From positions 558,001 through 622,000 of the forward strand of contig JAIUCV010000397.1 in assembly GCA_026724425.1 (NCBI GenBank): 64,000 nucleotides of DNA, given 5' to 3'. Within the stretch, counting starts at the first letter, position 1. Each line of letters begins with the position of its first letter. The notes under the pieces were generated by a model. It saw only the letters and a list, made by a program, of their open reading frames with translations. It was not told the DNA's origin and did no database searches. This document shows positions 22,126 to 35,000 of the stretch, piece after piece. The position numbers were made by a program, and so were the translations under genes. The DNA is from Erythrophleum ivorense. Lineage: Eukaryota; Streptophyta; Magnoliopsida; Fabales; Fabaceae.

Positions 22126-24251
22126 CCATGATTCTTAATGCCATGTTATGTTTTCAAATGACTACATGATGTTTGTATGAGTTTACTTGAGTGTGAAGAG
22201 GCCAAGAACTCTTTCCTTTGGTGAGGATGAGCTAAAAACCCTTGAACTTGGTTGAGACAAAATAAAAAGTCTCCCAAAAGAAAAGTGGGCTCCCAAGAGT
22301 ATGGTTGAGTCCAAAGCTCTTAAAGAAAGGGTGAGGTAAGTCCAAAATCCATAAGAAAAAGTGTGAAGCCATTCCAAACACTTAGTAAGCTCTTGAATGT
22401 CTTGTATAATTTGTTCATATGCCAAGTTTGCTTTTTAAATGTCCATAACTTCAATTTTCTCCATGCATGCATTTGTAAGATTTGCTTTGCACATATTATG
22501 TGTAATTGAATGGGAGATAAGCTATTAAGATTCTTTAAATCTCATCCCTTCCTCTCCAATTATCTAACATCTAGGTGGACCAAGTAGCTATGGTGAAGGG
22601 AGCTAACAACAATGAAAGAAGGAGATTGACAAGCATATGCCTAGTTTTATCCATTTTGTAACCATAATGATGGTTTATGATGTATATGATGATGTAAATG
22701 GTCTATGACCCTTGAAACATATGTAAATATGCTATTATGTGATGTTTAAATGTATGGATATGATGTATCACCTCTAGCACATATTTTGAGTATGTAATAC
22801 CCAAGTATGCAAATTAGAAGTTTCATGGAAATGTGTATAAGTGTGGGTTAAATGGCCAAAATGAGATGATGAGGTTTGGGACCATTTGGGCAGCTCACAC
22901 AAGTTTTAAATGTACTTTTAGACTTGCCTAAAAGGTACCAAGACTAAAGGAAATCCATTTGGCAACTTTGGTATCTTATATGGAGTCAAAATTGACCATT
23001 ATGGAACTCTAAGTCACTTTTTGGCCAAATGAGTTAGTCTTGATCTGAGATTTGGCATGTAATTAGGTCTCATTAAAATATTTTTGAAAAGCTAAAGATC
23101 ATAATTTTTGTAGGTTTACAGAATATTTGATAATTTTTCAAAGTTGGCAATTTTCATGGTTTCTAGTTTGCTACACTATTTATTTCTTCTGAAATTGTAT
23201 TCTGTCACACGAGCCTCAAACGATGTCTAATTGCCATAAAATTTTATACACAGAAATTAGACAATCACAATGACTTGTTTCTACTAGAAGCACCTCATTT
23301 GGAGGTCTAGAGAGGGAGATATGAATTTTTGAAGTTTCTATCCAGTATCAGTAATATTGCCTGACCAGAGGTACTGTTCCATCGAATTCTGAGGTTTGAG
23401 CTTGATAAACTGATCTGAAGATATTTTTCCTCTCTATTTAACATCCACATATTTCTTTATTTGTATCATTTTCATGAATTATATTTTTTTGGAATTAATT
23501 GGACATTTTCAAAGTTTTCTGTAAAATTTTGTGATACTTCCAGAATTCAGTTTGACCTTTGGACCATTTTGGATGTAAAACGCCCTTTGTGATGAATGTT
23601 ATGGTCTGGATGTATTTTTGGTGTGAATTAGACATCTTAAGATTTCCAAAAAGACCAATATTGTATGATTTTGATTTTTCTATATTTAGTTATAATTTTC
23701 CAAAATTTGGTCAAAAAATAGAGCAAATCTAGCTGAGAATGAATCTCCATATTCCATGCTCCATCTCGCTTTCCATGAGTTGTGGGCATGGTTTTGTGAT
23801 GCAAATGAGTTGTAATGATGTATTTAAATATGAGGATGCATAGCATGAGCTCACACATTCCACATGACACCAATTACAAATTTTTAAGTATGATGCAACG
23901 CAAATAAACCCATTATTTTCATTCCCTTTTTCATATGCTCTCATGGAAATGATGATGTGAAGCTTATGAATGCTATCAAATGAGCTAGAATTCATGGTTT
24001 TACATAAAGCCTCTAAGAATCCCAAAAAAACTCAATTTTTCTATTTAAAGATTCATCTTTTGAGTTTTCTAAGAGTTGCCTGAATTTACAAAAATGCCAT
24101 TGACCTTTGTAACTCCCTATTTAACCATTTTGGCCCTGGTTCTAGGCTAACCTTAGGCTCTAAACCACATTTTAGATGCTCTAATCAACATCTTAATCTT
24201 ATTAGCCTTAAATTGCTCTACTTTAGGGTGTTCCCATATCGGGTTATTGCA

Positions 24252-26260
24252 TTTAGTTCAGTTTCTGAATTACTGGATATTATAACTCATGCATGAGCTC
24301 CTTACACTTACATATTCACAAGCATTCACACACTTATGGTTCATCAAGTTTGATGTGGAAAGAGGTACACACATACAAAGATGTCCACTCGTACACTCGT
24401 AGGCTCTCACACCTAGGAAGGCACTCTTCCACATTCACTTATAAAGAAAAACACACGTAGATGCTAGAGGAGAATAACACACATGGACACATAGCTACAA
24501 GATTGAATAATAATCACACACATCTAGGTCATTGTATCTTTACACGGCACTAACATATACATACATGGGAGTTTCATATGGGATGGATGGATTCATTATT
24601 TAGAGGGAGCTTTGATTGAGAGGGTGGATGAACTCATAGGATGAGGGTTTTGTTTTGAGTCTAGAAGGCATGTGGAAGGAATAGATAAATGTCGGCACAA
24701 TTCAAAGCACGGATAGCTTCACATGGATACACATAGGTTCATGAAGATAGCTTCTTCATTCACACGTGGGCACATTTCATTCACATTCACGTATATAGCC
24801 ATCCATTCACTCATTTAAACGTAGATATATACTCAAGGCATATGGACATTTCATGCTAAGGCAAATCCATTTTCTTGTGGGGACATGTCTCTTATATGCA
24901 AGAAATTCAAGACTTGACTCTTGGGTTCTCTCCTAAAGGCACATGGAGGCATGGGTCATTCACACATCAATTCAACATGCATGAGCTGGATGAATTGGAT
25001 TCACACACGAGTCCCTACTCTCACGTTCATCCACTACATCATTCACATATGCACAAAGAAGAAAAACACATACATGCACAATTGGCCCACTAATTGATTC
25101 ATGTAGGAAGGAAAAGGCATGGGAATGAAGGAGAAAGCACATGGGAGAAGGCATGAAATACACTAGATATCTCAAGCGTGGATGTTCATACAAGGGAGCA
25201 CATCATACCATTAGGGGGGAGAAAAAGAAAAGCACACAGAATGGGAGATACCAATGCATCACTATCCATCATCCGCGAGAAGCTAGATGGCTATAGCTCT
25301 TCATCCCTTTAATTCCTCCATCATTTGCAAGCAATGAAAGCTTAATTCCTCTTAGTGGCTGATCTTGGATGCTAACTAATGGAAATTTGAGCTGTCAACT
25401 TTAATCAAGACTAGGTTAATTCGCTCATCTCTTTTTTTATTTTTGATGTTACTTTATTCAATGTTCTATTGATTAGGTTTAGTTGATAGAAACTTGATTG
25501 TATTGGCTATTTTAGATTAGTTTAATCCTTTGAATTTTGTTCATGAATTAGAGATGTATTATTGCACTTTAAGTGTTTAATGAATTGCTCTTGAATTGTT
25601 GTGCATTTCCACTTACTTTACTTGCAAATTTCAACTTAATTGTGCAATGATTGTTGTGTAATTGATACTAGAGTTTATTCTTAATTAGTAAAATTAAGAC
25701 TTTTAGGAGTTTAAGTGGTAATTTAGACTCTTAGGTGGAAGGTCCAGTAACATAAAATAACATTTAAACTCATTTAGATGTGTTCTAACTCTTACAGGCA
25801 AGTACTAACCACTTGATAGTGTTATGGTTACAAGCTTCCAATTAGTTAAGCACTTGTATCTCAATTGGTTAATTGAGAATTTCTTTAATGAATGCACCAA
25901 ACTAGGGAATTAAATCTAAGTCTTAAGTCAATCTAATTAGAGCAATGATAATTAAAGTCAAGGAAGTGAGTCTAAGGTTAACTATTTTGCATTGTTAATT
26001 GATTTAATCGCTTTAGTATTAGTTTTCAACTCTTGTTGTTTACTTTAATTCAATTAAATCCTAGAAATTAGACCCTTCTAATTACTTTTTATTCTTGTGT
26101 TTTCATTTGATTTTCATACCTAAAGAACTCTCTTACAAGTAATTGAAATCCATTTCTAAAGGAAATGATCTAGGTTGCATGTTATATTGCAAATTTTTAT
26201 TCAACCTAGTTAATTGGAGGTTATTCAACACAACCATCAACAATCCCATATGAAATATCC
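24252..26260 (+). repeat. Probable right part of the family E LTR
   Basis: It continues after the minus-strand family B insertion. 24300-25250 is rich in CACAC/CATTCAC phrases, resembling the CA-rich end of 10731-11190. 25280-26260 is AT-rich, with the form seen in Tat/Athila-type LTR 3' parts (CTTAATTCCTCTTAGTGGC near 25340). The right end was not found. Small ORFs here (about 70 codons) look like chance. Confidence 0.35.
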
Positions 26261-27130
26261 ATTGATCCTTGCAATGTAACTACAAGTTCCATCTAACTGG
26301 ACTGAATGGATAAGAATAGTGCTTTCCTTTTGTTTTCATTTGAAAACTAGGGTAACTACTAATGATTGTTGTATTGTTGGCCATTGAGATGAGCTTCCTT
26401 CTTTTTCATTTGATTTTTTGAAGACTATCTTAACTAGTCCATCATCTAGTAGATATAGGTTTGATGGAGTTGTGGTGTGGAGAGGTTTGCTATTGGCATG
26501 ATATGCCTTCTTAAAATTGGTTATCCTTTCTAATTGCATCTTCTATTGAGCTAGGAAATGCATATCCAAAGCATGTTCTTGGAGTCTGTAAATCATTTAG
26601 TGATAAAGTGTTAGTGGAATTGTCATAGGTACTAGGTCAGCACCTATGATTTGAATTTGAACATTCATTCTATGGGGAGATTTAGGCCTTTAAGATTGAT
26701 ATTGAAATTTGGGGTGATGGTGAGTATAAGGCTACCAATATTGAGAGTGGTGAGGGTTATGCTAATCAAGGCATATTGGTATCTGGTGCAGTTGGTATCT
26801 AAAAGATGGGTGATTTAAATATGCTCTTTAATAAATGGTCTTTTGGTGGCAATGAGATTTCTAATAGATCTTGTATAGATCTATTCCAGTGCTAAAGGCT
26901 ATATGGATTGAGCAAAGAAGTTTCTTTAAGATGGGTTGCATCAGGAAGATGGTGATTTCTATTAGCTTATCTATTTTGTAAGAAAGGGCTTTTTTACATG
27001 ATGGAGGGTAGAGAAAAAAGATAAAATACAAACAAGTTCTAAAGGTTGGCTAATATTTGACTAAAATTCCATAGAATATGAATTCATTCTTTCTCTTCCT
27101 TATTGTATTGTCACCTAGTTAGTGAACTTT
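26260..27130. other. Unassigned stretch, no supported gene
   Basis: A moderately AT-rich region. On the plus strand at 26700-26960 a frame has a coding-like look (a GDGEYKATNIESGEG stretch) but is soon broken. I do not recognise it and cannot support a gene. It may be a decayed transposon or gene fragment. Confidence 0.3.
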
Positions 27131-28888
27131 CCAAGCTCTAATGGCATAATTTTAAAATATTAGGGAAACCAATATGTATATGCTTTTAGAATGGACGTCC
27201 ACACATTTAATTTAATCATTTATCTAAAGTATGTCTCTCTTTTGAACCTTAATAACTAGAAAATGCCAAATTTAAAGATGTTATGAATTTATTTAACATT
27301 ATATCTTTAGTCATATCACTAGCAATTTCTCTTTTGGACAACCAGCATTATCCATCATTTTGTTTCCAAAAGCATTTAATATAAAATAAAGTATAAAATT
27401 ACAATAACCACTTATAGAGTAAGGATCTTAGGTTGATAGGGACTATAATTTTTTAAAACTAAATATATATATCAATAAATGGCAATAACTAATATTATAT
27501 GAAACTAAATGTATAAATATTAAAATCATATAAAAGTTTATTTTTAATCAATATATATAATTGAATAAATTGCATACCTTACAATTGTCCTTTACATAAC
27601 AACAATCAGCTTATTGTTGTTCTAATGGCAATTTTCTCTTTAAAAAGTTTTCCATTTCCTATTCAAAATCCAAAGAATTTGCAATTCACCTATCATAAAT
27701 TATCTCTTAATATGACAAGGAGTACAAATAAGAATAGCCAAGAGTATCACAAATTCACAATCATGCATTAAACAAATGTAGCATAAAGAAAATGAAATAA
27801 ATGAAAAAGATAATCTTAGTATTTTAATAAATGTGTGTGTTCATATCATCTATAGTTAGGGAAGGGAGGAATTCATAGTGAATAGTTAGAGAGAAAGAGA
27901 TTGAGGATGTGGGCCAACATTAGAAGCAACTTTCAAAGTTAGAAACTCTTAATTTTTCTTTCTCCAATTGCACTAGTGCAAATTTGCAAATGATCCATTC
28001 TAATAATAAACATGTGTAGTGTCTCACCTAGTTCCTTTGTACTTATGATTGAAAGATGAATGACTTTTGCATCTGTAGTCTTTGAAGATATATTTTGTAA
28101 TTTAATAAAACTTAGATTGTGGGAAATTAACAAAAGCAATTCACTATGCAATAGACTTTCACATAATAGATAAAACTAAATTGCTAATATTAGACATGAA
28201 TTTACATATGGCTATTGATTTCTTTAGCCCTTTTCAAAGAAAGGGGAAGAGAGTCTTCTTGTCAGGAATAAAGTTACAAAAACATTTAGTTAAAAATGAA
28301 ATATGGCATTTAAAAAAATATTGATGAGCACATTTAAAGCCTATATTACTGTAGAGCCTATATATTATATGGTTCTCATAATATGAAGCTCTCACCTTTC
28401 TCTCTCACTTTATCTATCAGCCTCACCCCACCAAGAAACAAGAATGAGCAATAGAAGATGAAGCAATAATAGCAGCCATTAACTAGCAAGAATGACAGGT
28501 GAAGATGTAGTAGTAGCTAGCAACAGGAATTAATTGAATTGAAGTTGAGAACAAGATGGGACAAAAGAAAGTTTTTCTTTTTTTTTAGGGCTGAGAGGGG
28601 TGGGGGAAGTAATAACGTGCTAGGCAATTTGATGTACAAGAAAAACAAACATGGGAGGGGGGAGAAGCAGTAACTTGCTTGAATTGCTAAAAGTGAGAGA
28701 GAAAAGAAAAAGAAAGATAAAGAAAAAAATAAGAAAAAGAAAAAGAAGAGAAGAGAAGGAAAAGGAGATGGTGATGATGATCATAAAGGCTTTTATGAGA
28801 ATTATATACATAATACAGGTTCACAAGATTGAAATTAAAATGTCAAATAATTAAAAAAAATACATAATCTAATCAAGTGCATGTATTG
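27130..28888. other. AT-rich intergenic DNA with purine-rich tract
   Basis: Host-type sequence flanking the solo LTR at 28889. It contains a block at 27250-27370 that recurs at 38365-38480 and a purine-rich tract at 28690-28770. Open frames over the purine tract reflect low complexity. No gene is supported. Confidence 0.5.
27250..27370 (+). repeat. Dispersed repeat, copy 1
   Basis: About 115 bp matching 38365-38480 in the same direction: both read AAAATGCCAAATT(T/C)AAAGA, later TCATATCACTAG, later GCATTATC. The element of origin is unknown. Confidence 0.65.
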
Positions 28889-31640
28889 TGTAACAACCAA
28901 GAAAAAATAAAAATTTTTTGAAGGGCTGAAAATTTTCTAAGTCTGTTAGCTATATCCTAATTATAGTTATAGCGAGAATGCCTTCTCGCTATAGTGAAAA
29001 TGCTTCTAGCTATAGCGAGTCCGGGCACCCCATACAAAAACCAGGGCATTGCTCGTCATAGCGCACTATAGCATAAATAGGAGTTTAGGACTGATACGTG
29101 CTCGCCGTAGCGAGGGTTATGCCTCGCTATAGCGAGGGTTAGTTCGGAAAAGTATGAAAAAAGAGAATTTGACTTTTTAAAGCCTCCAAACTCCTCCTCT
29201 CTCTTTGTAACCGACTTAAGCTCCCTCTAAGGCAGAGAAAAGGGCGGAGGAGAGAGAGAGAGAAACCTAGAGAATGAAGGAAGAACAAGAAAAAGGTAAG
29301 ATTTGCATGGCTTTTCTCTTAGAATATTATTCCTCTCTCCTTGCCCTCTCTTCCTATGGAATTGGTTGTGGAAGTAGTTGGGTTTTAAGCTTGGTTCAGA
29401 AGAGGGAGAGTGGAAAATCCCTCTTGAAGAAGACCAAAACTCATATCTCTGCACTCCTTCCTCCTTGCTTTCCTTTCTTGAAAGCTTGAGAGAGGAAGGA
29501 GAGTTAGTGGAATTCTAGAGAGAGAAACCCTAATCTCTCTTCATGAATAAAGTGTTAAGAGAGTAATTCCATGTTCCTTGTGTGTCTAGGCTCAAGAGAA
29601 GCACTCCCATCTAGTGGTGATTGTGAAATCAACAAGGGAGGAGACAAATTGAAAGGGAAAGCTTGTGATTAGCTAATAAGGTAGCTCTCTCTACCTTCTC
29701 TCATGCATAGATATGTGCTTACATTGTTTTGCATGTGTGTATGTATGTTTTTAAACCATGAAAAGTATGCTAGCATGATGATGCCTTATGTATTTCAATG
29801 ATGTTTTATGTTATTGCTTTGATTTGCTTGAGTATGAAAAAGCCAACAACCCTCTATCCATAGTGAGGATGAGCCAAGAACCCTAAAGTTGGTTGAGACA
29901 AAGTAAAGAGTCTCCCAAAAGTGAGGTTGACTCCCAAGAGTAAGGTTAAGTCTAAGAATCTCTTAAAGAATGGGTGAGGCAAGTCCAAAATCCACAAGTG
30001 AAAGGGTGAGGCTAATCCACTTGCTTGGCAAGTTTTTGTATGTTATGTATGGTCTACTCAAATGTTGAAAATGCTTTTCTTATGATTTCACATGCTAATA
30101 TGCCCATGCATACATTTATGAGACTTGTTTGTATGCTTTATGTATGATTGAATGAGAGATAAGCTATTGAGATTTTTTAAATCTCACTCCCCCTCTCCAC
30201 CATCCTAACATGCTAGGTGGACCAAGTGAGATAAGAGATGGGAGCCACTAAGCTTAAAGCTAGGGAATTCGGTAAAGAAATTGTAAAAGAGCCATTTTGT
30301 CACTATTTTGTAGTCAAGTTAAGAGGTGTACTTTAATGATGCACATGATGTAGAACGTATGAATACTTGTAAATGAATGTATTTATCATATATGTATGAG
30401 AATGAGAACTATCTTGAATGATGTAGCAAGTTTTAGAATAAATAGTAAGATCTTAACATTATTCACATGGGTGTATGTGTTAGTGTGGGAGAGTGAGTTT
30501 TGTGAATCTGAGTTGTTAGAAATTTGAGCCATGTTTAATAGCCTATGTTGATGCTTTCCCACGTGCTCATAGAGCCTTAGAGGTAGGAGAAGCAAAGTTG
30601 GACCCCAATAGCCCTCTTTTAACACAAGAAATTGGTCACTTTGCCCATGATGTCCAAGTCTGACCAAATGACCTCTTCTTGCCTTGAAATTTGGCATGTG
30701 ACTAGATATTGTCTAGAGTTTTTGGGAAACAAAAGATTAGGTCATTTGAAGGTCTTTGGAATTTTTTATGATTTTTCAAAGTTGGTATCAGAAATTCGGA
30801 TTCACATCAGCACTGTTCATTTGGTTAGTGGTGAAATTGTGTCATCTGAGGGGCAAACGTGGTCCAATGGCTACGAAATTTTATAGGTAAAAACTAGATA
30901 GTCACAAAGACTTGTAGAACTAGAAGCACCTCATTTGAAGGTCTAGAGAGGAAGATATGAATTTTCAAAGTTTCTGCCCAGTATCAGTTATCTTGCCTAA
31001 CCAGAGGTACTGTTCCATCTATTTCTGAGAGTTTGGCTTGATGAAATGATCTAGAGACATTTTTTCTCTCTAGTTAATATCTACATCTTTCCATAATGTT
31101 ATCATTTTAATGCATTGGATTTTTGTGGAATTAGTTGGACATTTTTGAAGTTCATATCAGTAAACTATGACAGTATCAGGACCAGTCCGACCTCCAGATA
31201 ATTTCGTGTGTCAAACGCTTTGTGTGTCGGATGTTAGGACATGTACATATTTTTAGTATGAAGTAGACATACTAAGATTTCCAGAATATCCAAGATTACA
31301 TGTTTTCTATTTTTCTAGATTTAGTTGTGATTTTCCAAACTTTGCCCAGAAATGAGGCCAAGCCTGGCCGAAAATGAACATGCATGTTCCATACCTCTTT
31401 TTGGTTTTCATGGGCTAAAAGCATGTTTTTGGGATTGAAATGAGTTGTAATGATGCAATTAAATATGAGGATGCATAGAATAAGCTCACACGATCCATGT
31501 GACACTAAAGTGAATTTTTAACCATGACGCCATGTGAGAAAATGTATGAACCCAATGAGGAAGATCTCATTTTATTCTTCCTATATCTCATATGAGCATG
31601 TAAGGCATGATGGGTATGAGTTAGAAATGATAGTGTTACA
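28889..31640 (+). repeat. Family C solo LTR, 2752 bp, perfect TSD TATTG
   Basis: It starts TGTAACAACC and ends TAGTGTTACA. TATTG occurs at 28884-28888 and 31641-31645. It is collinear with the 5' LTR of element 2 (56398-59314), including the TAGCGA cluster, a donor-like AAAGGTAAGATTTGCATGG near 29293, the GGTAGCTCTCTC landmark near 29680, minisatellite-like repeats near 29860-30010 and the degenerate array. No internal region remains, consistent with LTR-LTR recombination. Confidence 0.93.
28945..29140 (+). repeat. TAGCGA palindrome cluster in family C LTR
   Basis: Several TCGCTATAGTGA/CTATAGCGAG-type boxes and one perfect 16-bp palindrome CCTCGCTATAGCGAGG at 29122-29137. The arrangement matches the clusters at 20029 and 56508. 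Confidence 0.82.
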
Positions 31641-31851
31641 TATTGGTTTAATGGATTTAAAATTTAAAAACATGTAAAGGCGATAATATATATATATACA
31701 ATTATTGTGAATCATAATTATGTGAAATGTTCACAAAAAAATATTTAATTATTTTTATTATTATATTAAAAATAAAATTATAATATTATATTTTTCAAAA
31801 ATAAATTTTATCAATAAACAATAATTTACTAAAATAAAAATATTTATAATA
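31641..31851. other. Short AT-rich spacer
   Basis: Very AT-rich sequence between two solo LTRs, including a TATATATATA run near 31690. Its last five bases, TAATA (31847-31851), are the left TSD of the family D LTR. Confidence 0.6.
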
Positions 31852-32037
31852 TGTCCTACCCCATGCGAGAAGAGGTGATCGGCATAGAGAGCAAGAAAAT
31901 GCTCAAGTCCATAAGCCTAACAAATATTGTCACAGAAAAAGATACCTTTTTAGTAATGTAACACATGTAACATTTCAGCATCCAGTTCATTGTATTACCT
32001 CATTACATCAATATAAGTATCCTTAACTGTTGCAAAA

Positions 32038-35000
32038 TGTAACGAACGTAATTTTCGTAAAATGACAAAATGAGTCGTATGAAAGCAAGTCCTTCAAAAT
32101 GACCTAGATAATATCCCAAAAAATTTAGGTAGAGTCCTAGATTCTTAAAAATGATAATTCTAAGCTTAGACAAAAAGAAAAACGGAGTTAAGATGGAGAA
32201 ACAATTTGCGACGAAAACTGACGAAATGAAATGACATTTTCGTAAATAAGTGCAACTTTTGGAAAAATACATAGGAGAGATTTTTAAATAAAAGTTTTGA
32301 GTTGTCCAAGGTTCTCAGGGACCCTAAAAATCATCGGAAGCCCTGAGACTGGTAAAGCCCCTCCGGTGTATGTTTTTCAACTTTGATGAGCTTGAACTTT
32401 GACAGAATTGTTTGGTAAGGTTTTAGCTCCAAATTGAGTGATTCTAAAAGTATTTTATTAAATTAGGAACCTAAATTTTATAATAGAAAAGACAGTTCTT
32501 TAAAATGAGCTAAAACAAAGTCGAAATGAAATTGCAATTACAAAAGGACGAAATTGAAATTTTTGAAAAAGTATGTTTCTAGAAACTCCCACACACTTCT
32601 CCTTTCCTCCTCCATCTTCTTAAGCATGAAATTTTCTGCCCAAATTTCAGAAATGAAAGCTCTCTTCTAGGTGCACAAAAGGAGGAGAAAAATCAAGAAA
32701 AAGGTAAGAAAATTTGTAGAATTTCATGCTCTTCCTTCTTCCAGTTCTCTTCCTCTCCTTCTTGGCTTTCTCTCCATGGTTTTCTTTGGATGATTGGTTC
32801 TATTTTTGGTCCAAAAAGAAAGGGAAAAATTTGAATTTTCCAAGGAGAAGAAAACCAAGGAGAAAGACACTTGAAAGCTCACTTGAATCCTAGATAATCT
32901 TTGCTTTTTATTGCATCTTCTCTTCCCCCTCCCTTTGTGGGCATTTCGACCAAGAATAGAACTAAAGGAGGGGAGGATGTTTTATCCAAATACAAGGAAG
33001 GAACAGGGGTTTTAGGCCATGGGGAGATGGAATATGGTAAGAAATTCTAAGAAAAACTAATAGAAAACAAGTTAGAAAAGTATAGTGTTTTCTAGGGTTT
33101 TGCAAAATCTGATTTTGTGTGAATATTTCCTTGGCTATTTGAATGTTTGCTTGAGCTCCTACGACCCTTAGAAACCTCCCCAAATGGCTCTCCCATCAAG
33201 GAGAAATTTAAAACTCCAAGAACCCCATTATTGCTCATAGGTTCGACCAAGCTAGGATGGATGGGGTAGAGAGTGTTTTAATTTGTTCTAACCTTGGTTT
33301 GAGACTTTATATGATATTAGAAGATGGGAAAAACCACTGGAAAAAATTTAGGAACCATGGATTGGGAGATGGGACAATAGTGTCCATAATGATGCTTTGT
33401 GAAGCAACTTAGTTTTCCAATTGTACAATTGAATGCATGATGGCTCTAAAGACCTTAAATGAGTCTAAGAAGTCTAGAAATAACAAGAGAATGGAGTCTA
33501 GAACTTGAAATGCAAGAGTTGCTTCATTAGGCTAATTATGAAACCATAATGCCAAGTATGAAATTGTGAGTCTAAGCTTTAGTTTAGTGTCTTGGCTTCA
33601 AGTATATAATTGTGTGTTGTTTATGACGGCTAGGCCAAGAGAACATCCAACCACCTAGATGCACTTGTGAGGCCGAAAAGAGAGAAGAAAAGGATCAAGA
33701 AAAGCTTGCATAAATCTAAGGTAACTCTGCACCTCATTCTCTTGCATTCTTGTGTGCATATGTATATTTTTGTGGGCTTGTGTGTACTCTTGTAATTTGA
33801 GAACATGCCACTTGATGTCTTGAGGTTGCATTGGTACCAATGTGTTATCTTGAATGTCACTGATTGTGAAAATGGCTCTCAAGGGTGAGGTGATACCAAA
33901 AGTCCCTTAAAGTGGGTGAGGATGTGCCAAAAGTCTTAAGGCATGGGTGAGACTAGACCAAAAGTCCCTTGGATGGGTAAGGATAGGTCAAAAGTCCTCA
34001 GACCAAGAGTGAGACAAATCCAAAAGTCCCTAGAACATGAAAACGGCTTGATGTGGAAATGTGGCATGGAAATGTAGTATAACACACTTTATGCATGCAC
34101 ACTTGTTATTTTGATGTATATATATTTTGAATGTATGTGTGAATGGGTGTCTTGGAATCTCACTCCCCTTTTCCCTTTCCCTTTCCATCTTGAAATGTCT
34201 AGGTGACTCTCAAGATACAAGGAAGGCAAGCCAAGAACTCTAACTAGCTACACTTAGGAGATATTGTAGTTTTCTTTATATTTAAATATCAAAGTGGTCT
34301 TGTATACATTATTTTGGTAATGTAAGACCTTGAGTAATGGAAATATGATGAATGAATATTATGTAGCCCATGTGTGACATTAAATCAATGCAAATCATGG
34401 AAATTGCCTCTTGTATGGTTATGGTTACATATGTATTATTGGATGTAGAGTGGCCAAATTAAGATGCATGGGGTTTGGAACCATTTGGGTAGTTGCTACA
34501 AGTCATAATTATGCTTTTAAACTTACCCAAAAGGTGCCAAACTCAAGAGGAAGCTATTTGGACTAAAGTGACTCTTGATAGGGAACAAAAATGACCATTT
34601 CATGAGGCTATGTCACTTTTTATCCAAATGTGCTCTTCTTGGTCCAAAATTTGGCATGCATCTAGAGCTTATTGAGAGATTTTTGAGAAGATAAAGTGGG
34701 TAATTTTTGGAGGTCTATGGAATATTTGGCAAATTGTTGAAGTTGAAAATTTTTTTGATTTTGGTCATTGGTATTATAACATTGGTCCGAAATTAAATTC
34801 GATCACTCATGGGGCAAATGATGTCCAATTGCTACTAAATTTTATACAGAGAAATCAGATATTTTCAGAAACTTGTGCCAACTAGAAGCACCTCATTTGG
34901 ATGCCTAGAGAGGGAGATTTGAATTTTCAAAGAAACTATCTAATACTAGGTGCAACACCTAACCTCAATTACTATTTGATTGAGTTTCGAGGTCTAGGCA

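Larger units (their letters stand above)
17963..24004 (+). repeat. Family B solo LTR (B2), interrupted by a family C solo LTR
   Basis: It starts TGTAACACCCGG and ends GGTTTTACA. Flanks are TAGGG on the left and TAAAG on the right, a degenerate TSD. An uninterrupted counterpart near 45990 (CTTTAAAAATTATAG in a plus-strand copy) supports the junction once the strand is reversed. The insertion at 19944-22125 splits it; without it the length is about 3.9 kb. Start-proximal blocks (TTTTAAATGGAAATTTTGAG, TTCCGACATCAGTTGACC) match other family B copies. Confidence 0.82.
11191..24250 (-). repeat. Minus-strand family B solo LTR, split by two nested plus-strand LTRs
   Basis: The right end reads CCCGATATGGG...TTGCA when seen as the LTR 5' start on the minus strand, close to the start of the copy at 43902. 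The left end TGTCACACCAT is the reverse complement of the usual ...ATGGTGT(T/G)ACA terminus. Blocks matching plus-strand copies include a region around 24100 (minus strand AAAGGTCAATGGCATTTTTG) shared with B2. The likely TSD is ACTTA (left) and ATTTA (right), one mismatch. Removing the insertions at 11712-15351 and 17963-24004 leaves about 3.4 kb. No internal coding region is present. Confidence 0.72.

Noticed and set aside
24252..24256. TTTAG as the right TSD of the minus-strand family B LTR
   Set aside because: No TTTAG precedes the left end; ACTTA/ATTTA with a one-base shift fits better, though imperfectly.
26700..26960. Coding-looking plus-strand stretch (GDGEYKATNIESGEG)
   Set aside because: Broken by stops within a short distance and not recognised; too weak to call even as a pseudogene.
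28651..28854. Overlapping ORFs on both strands over a purine tract
   Set aside because: Low-complexity Lys/Arg/Glu or Phe/Leu/Ser frames produced by the GA-rich tract.
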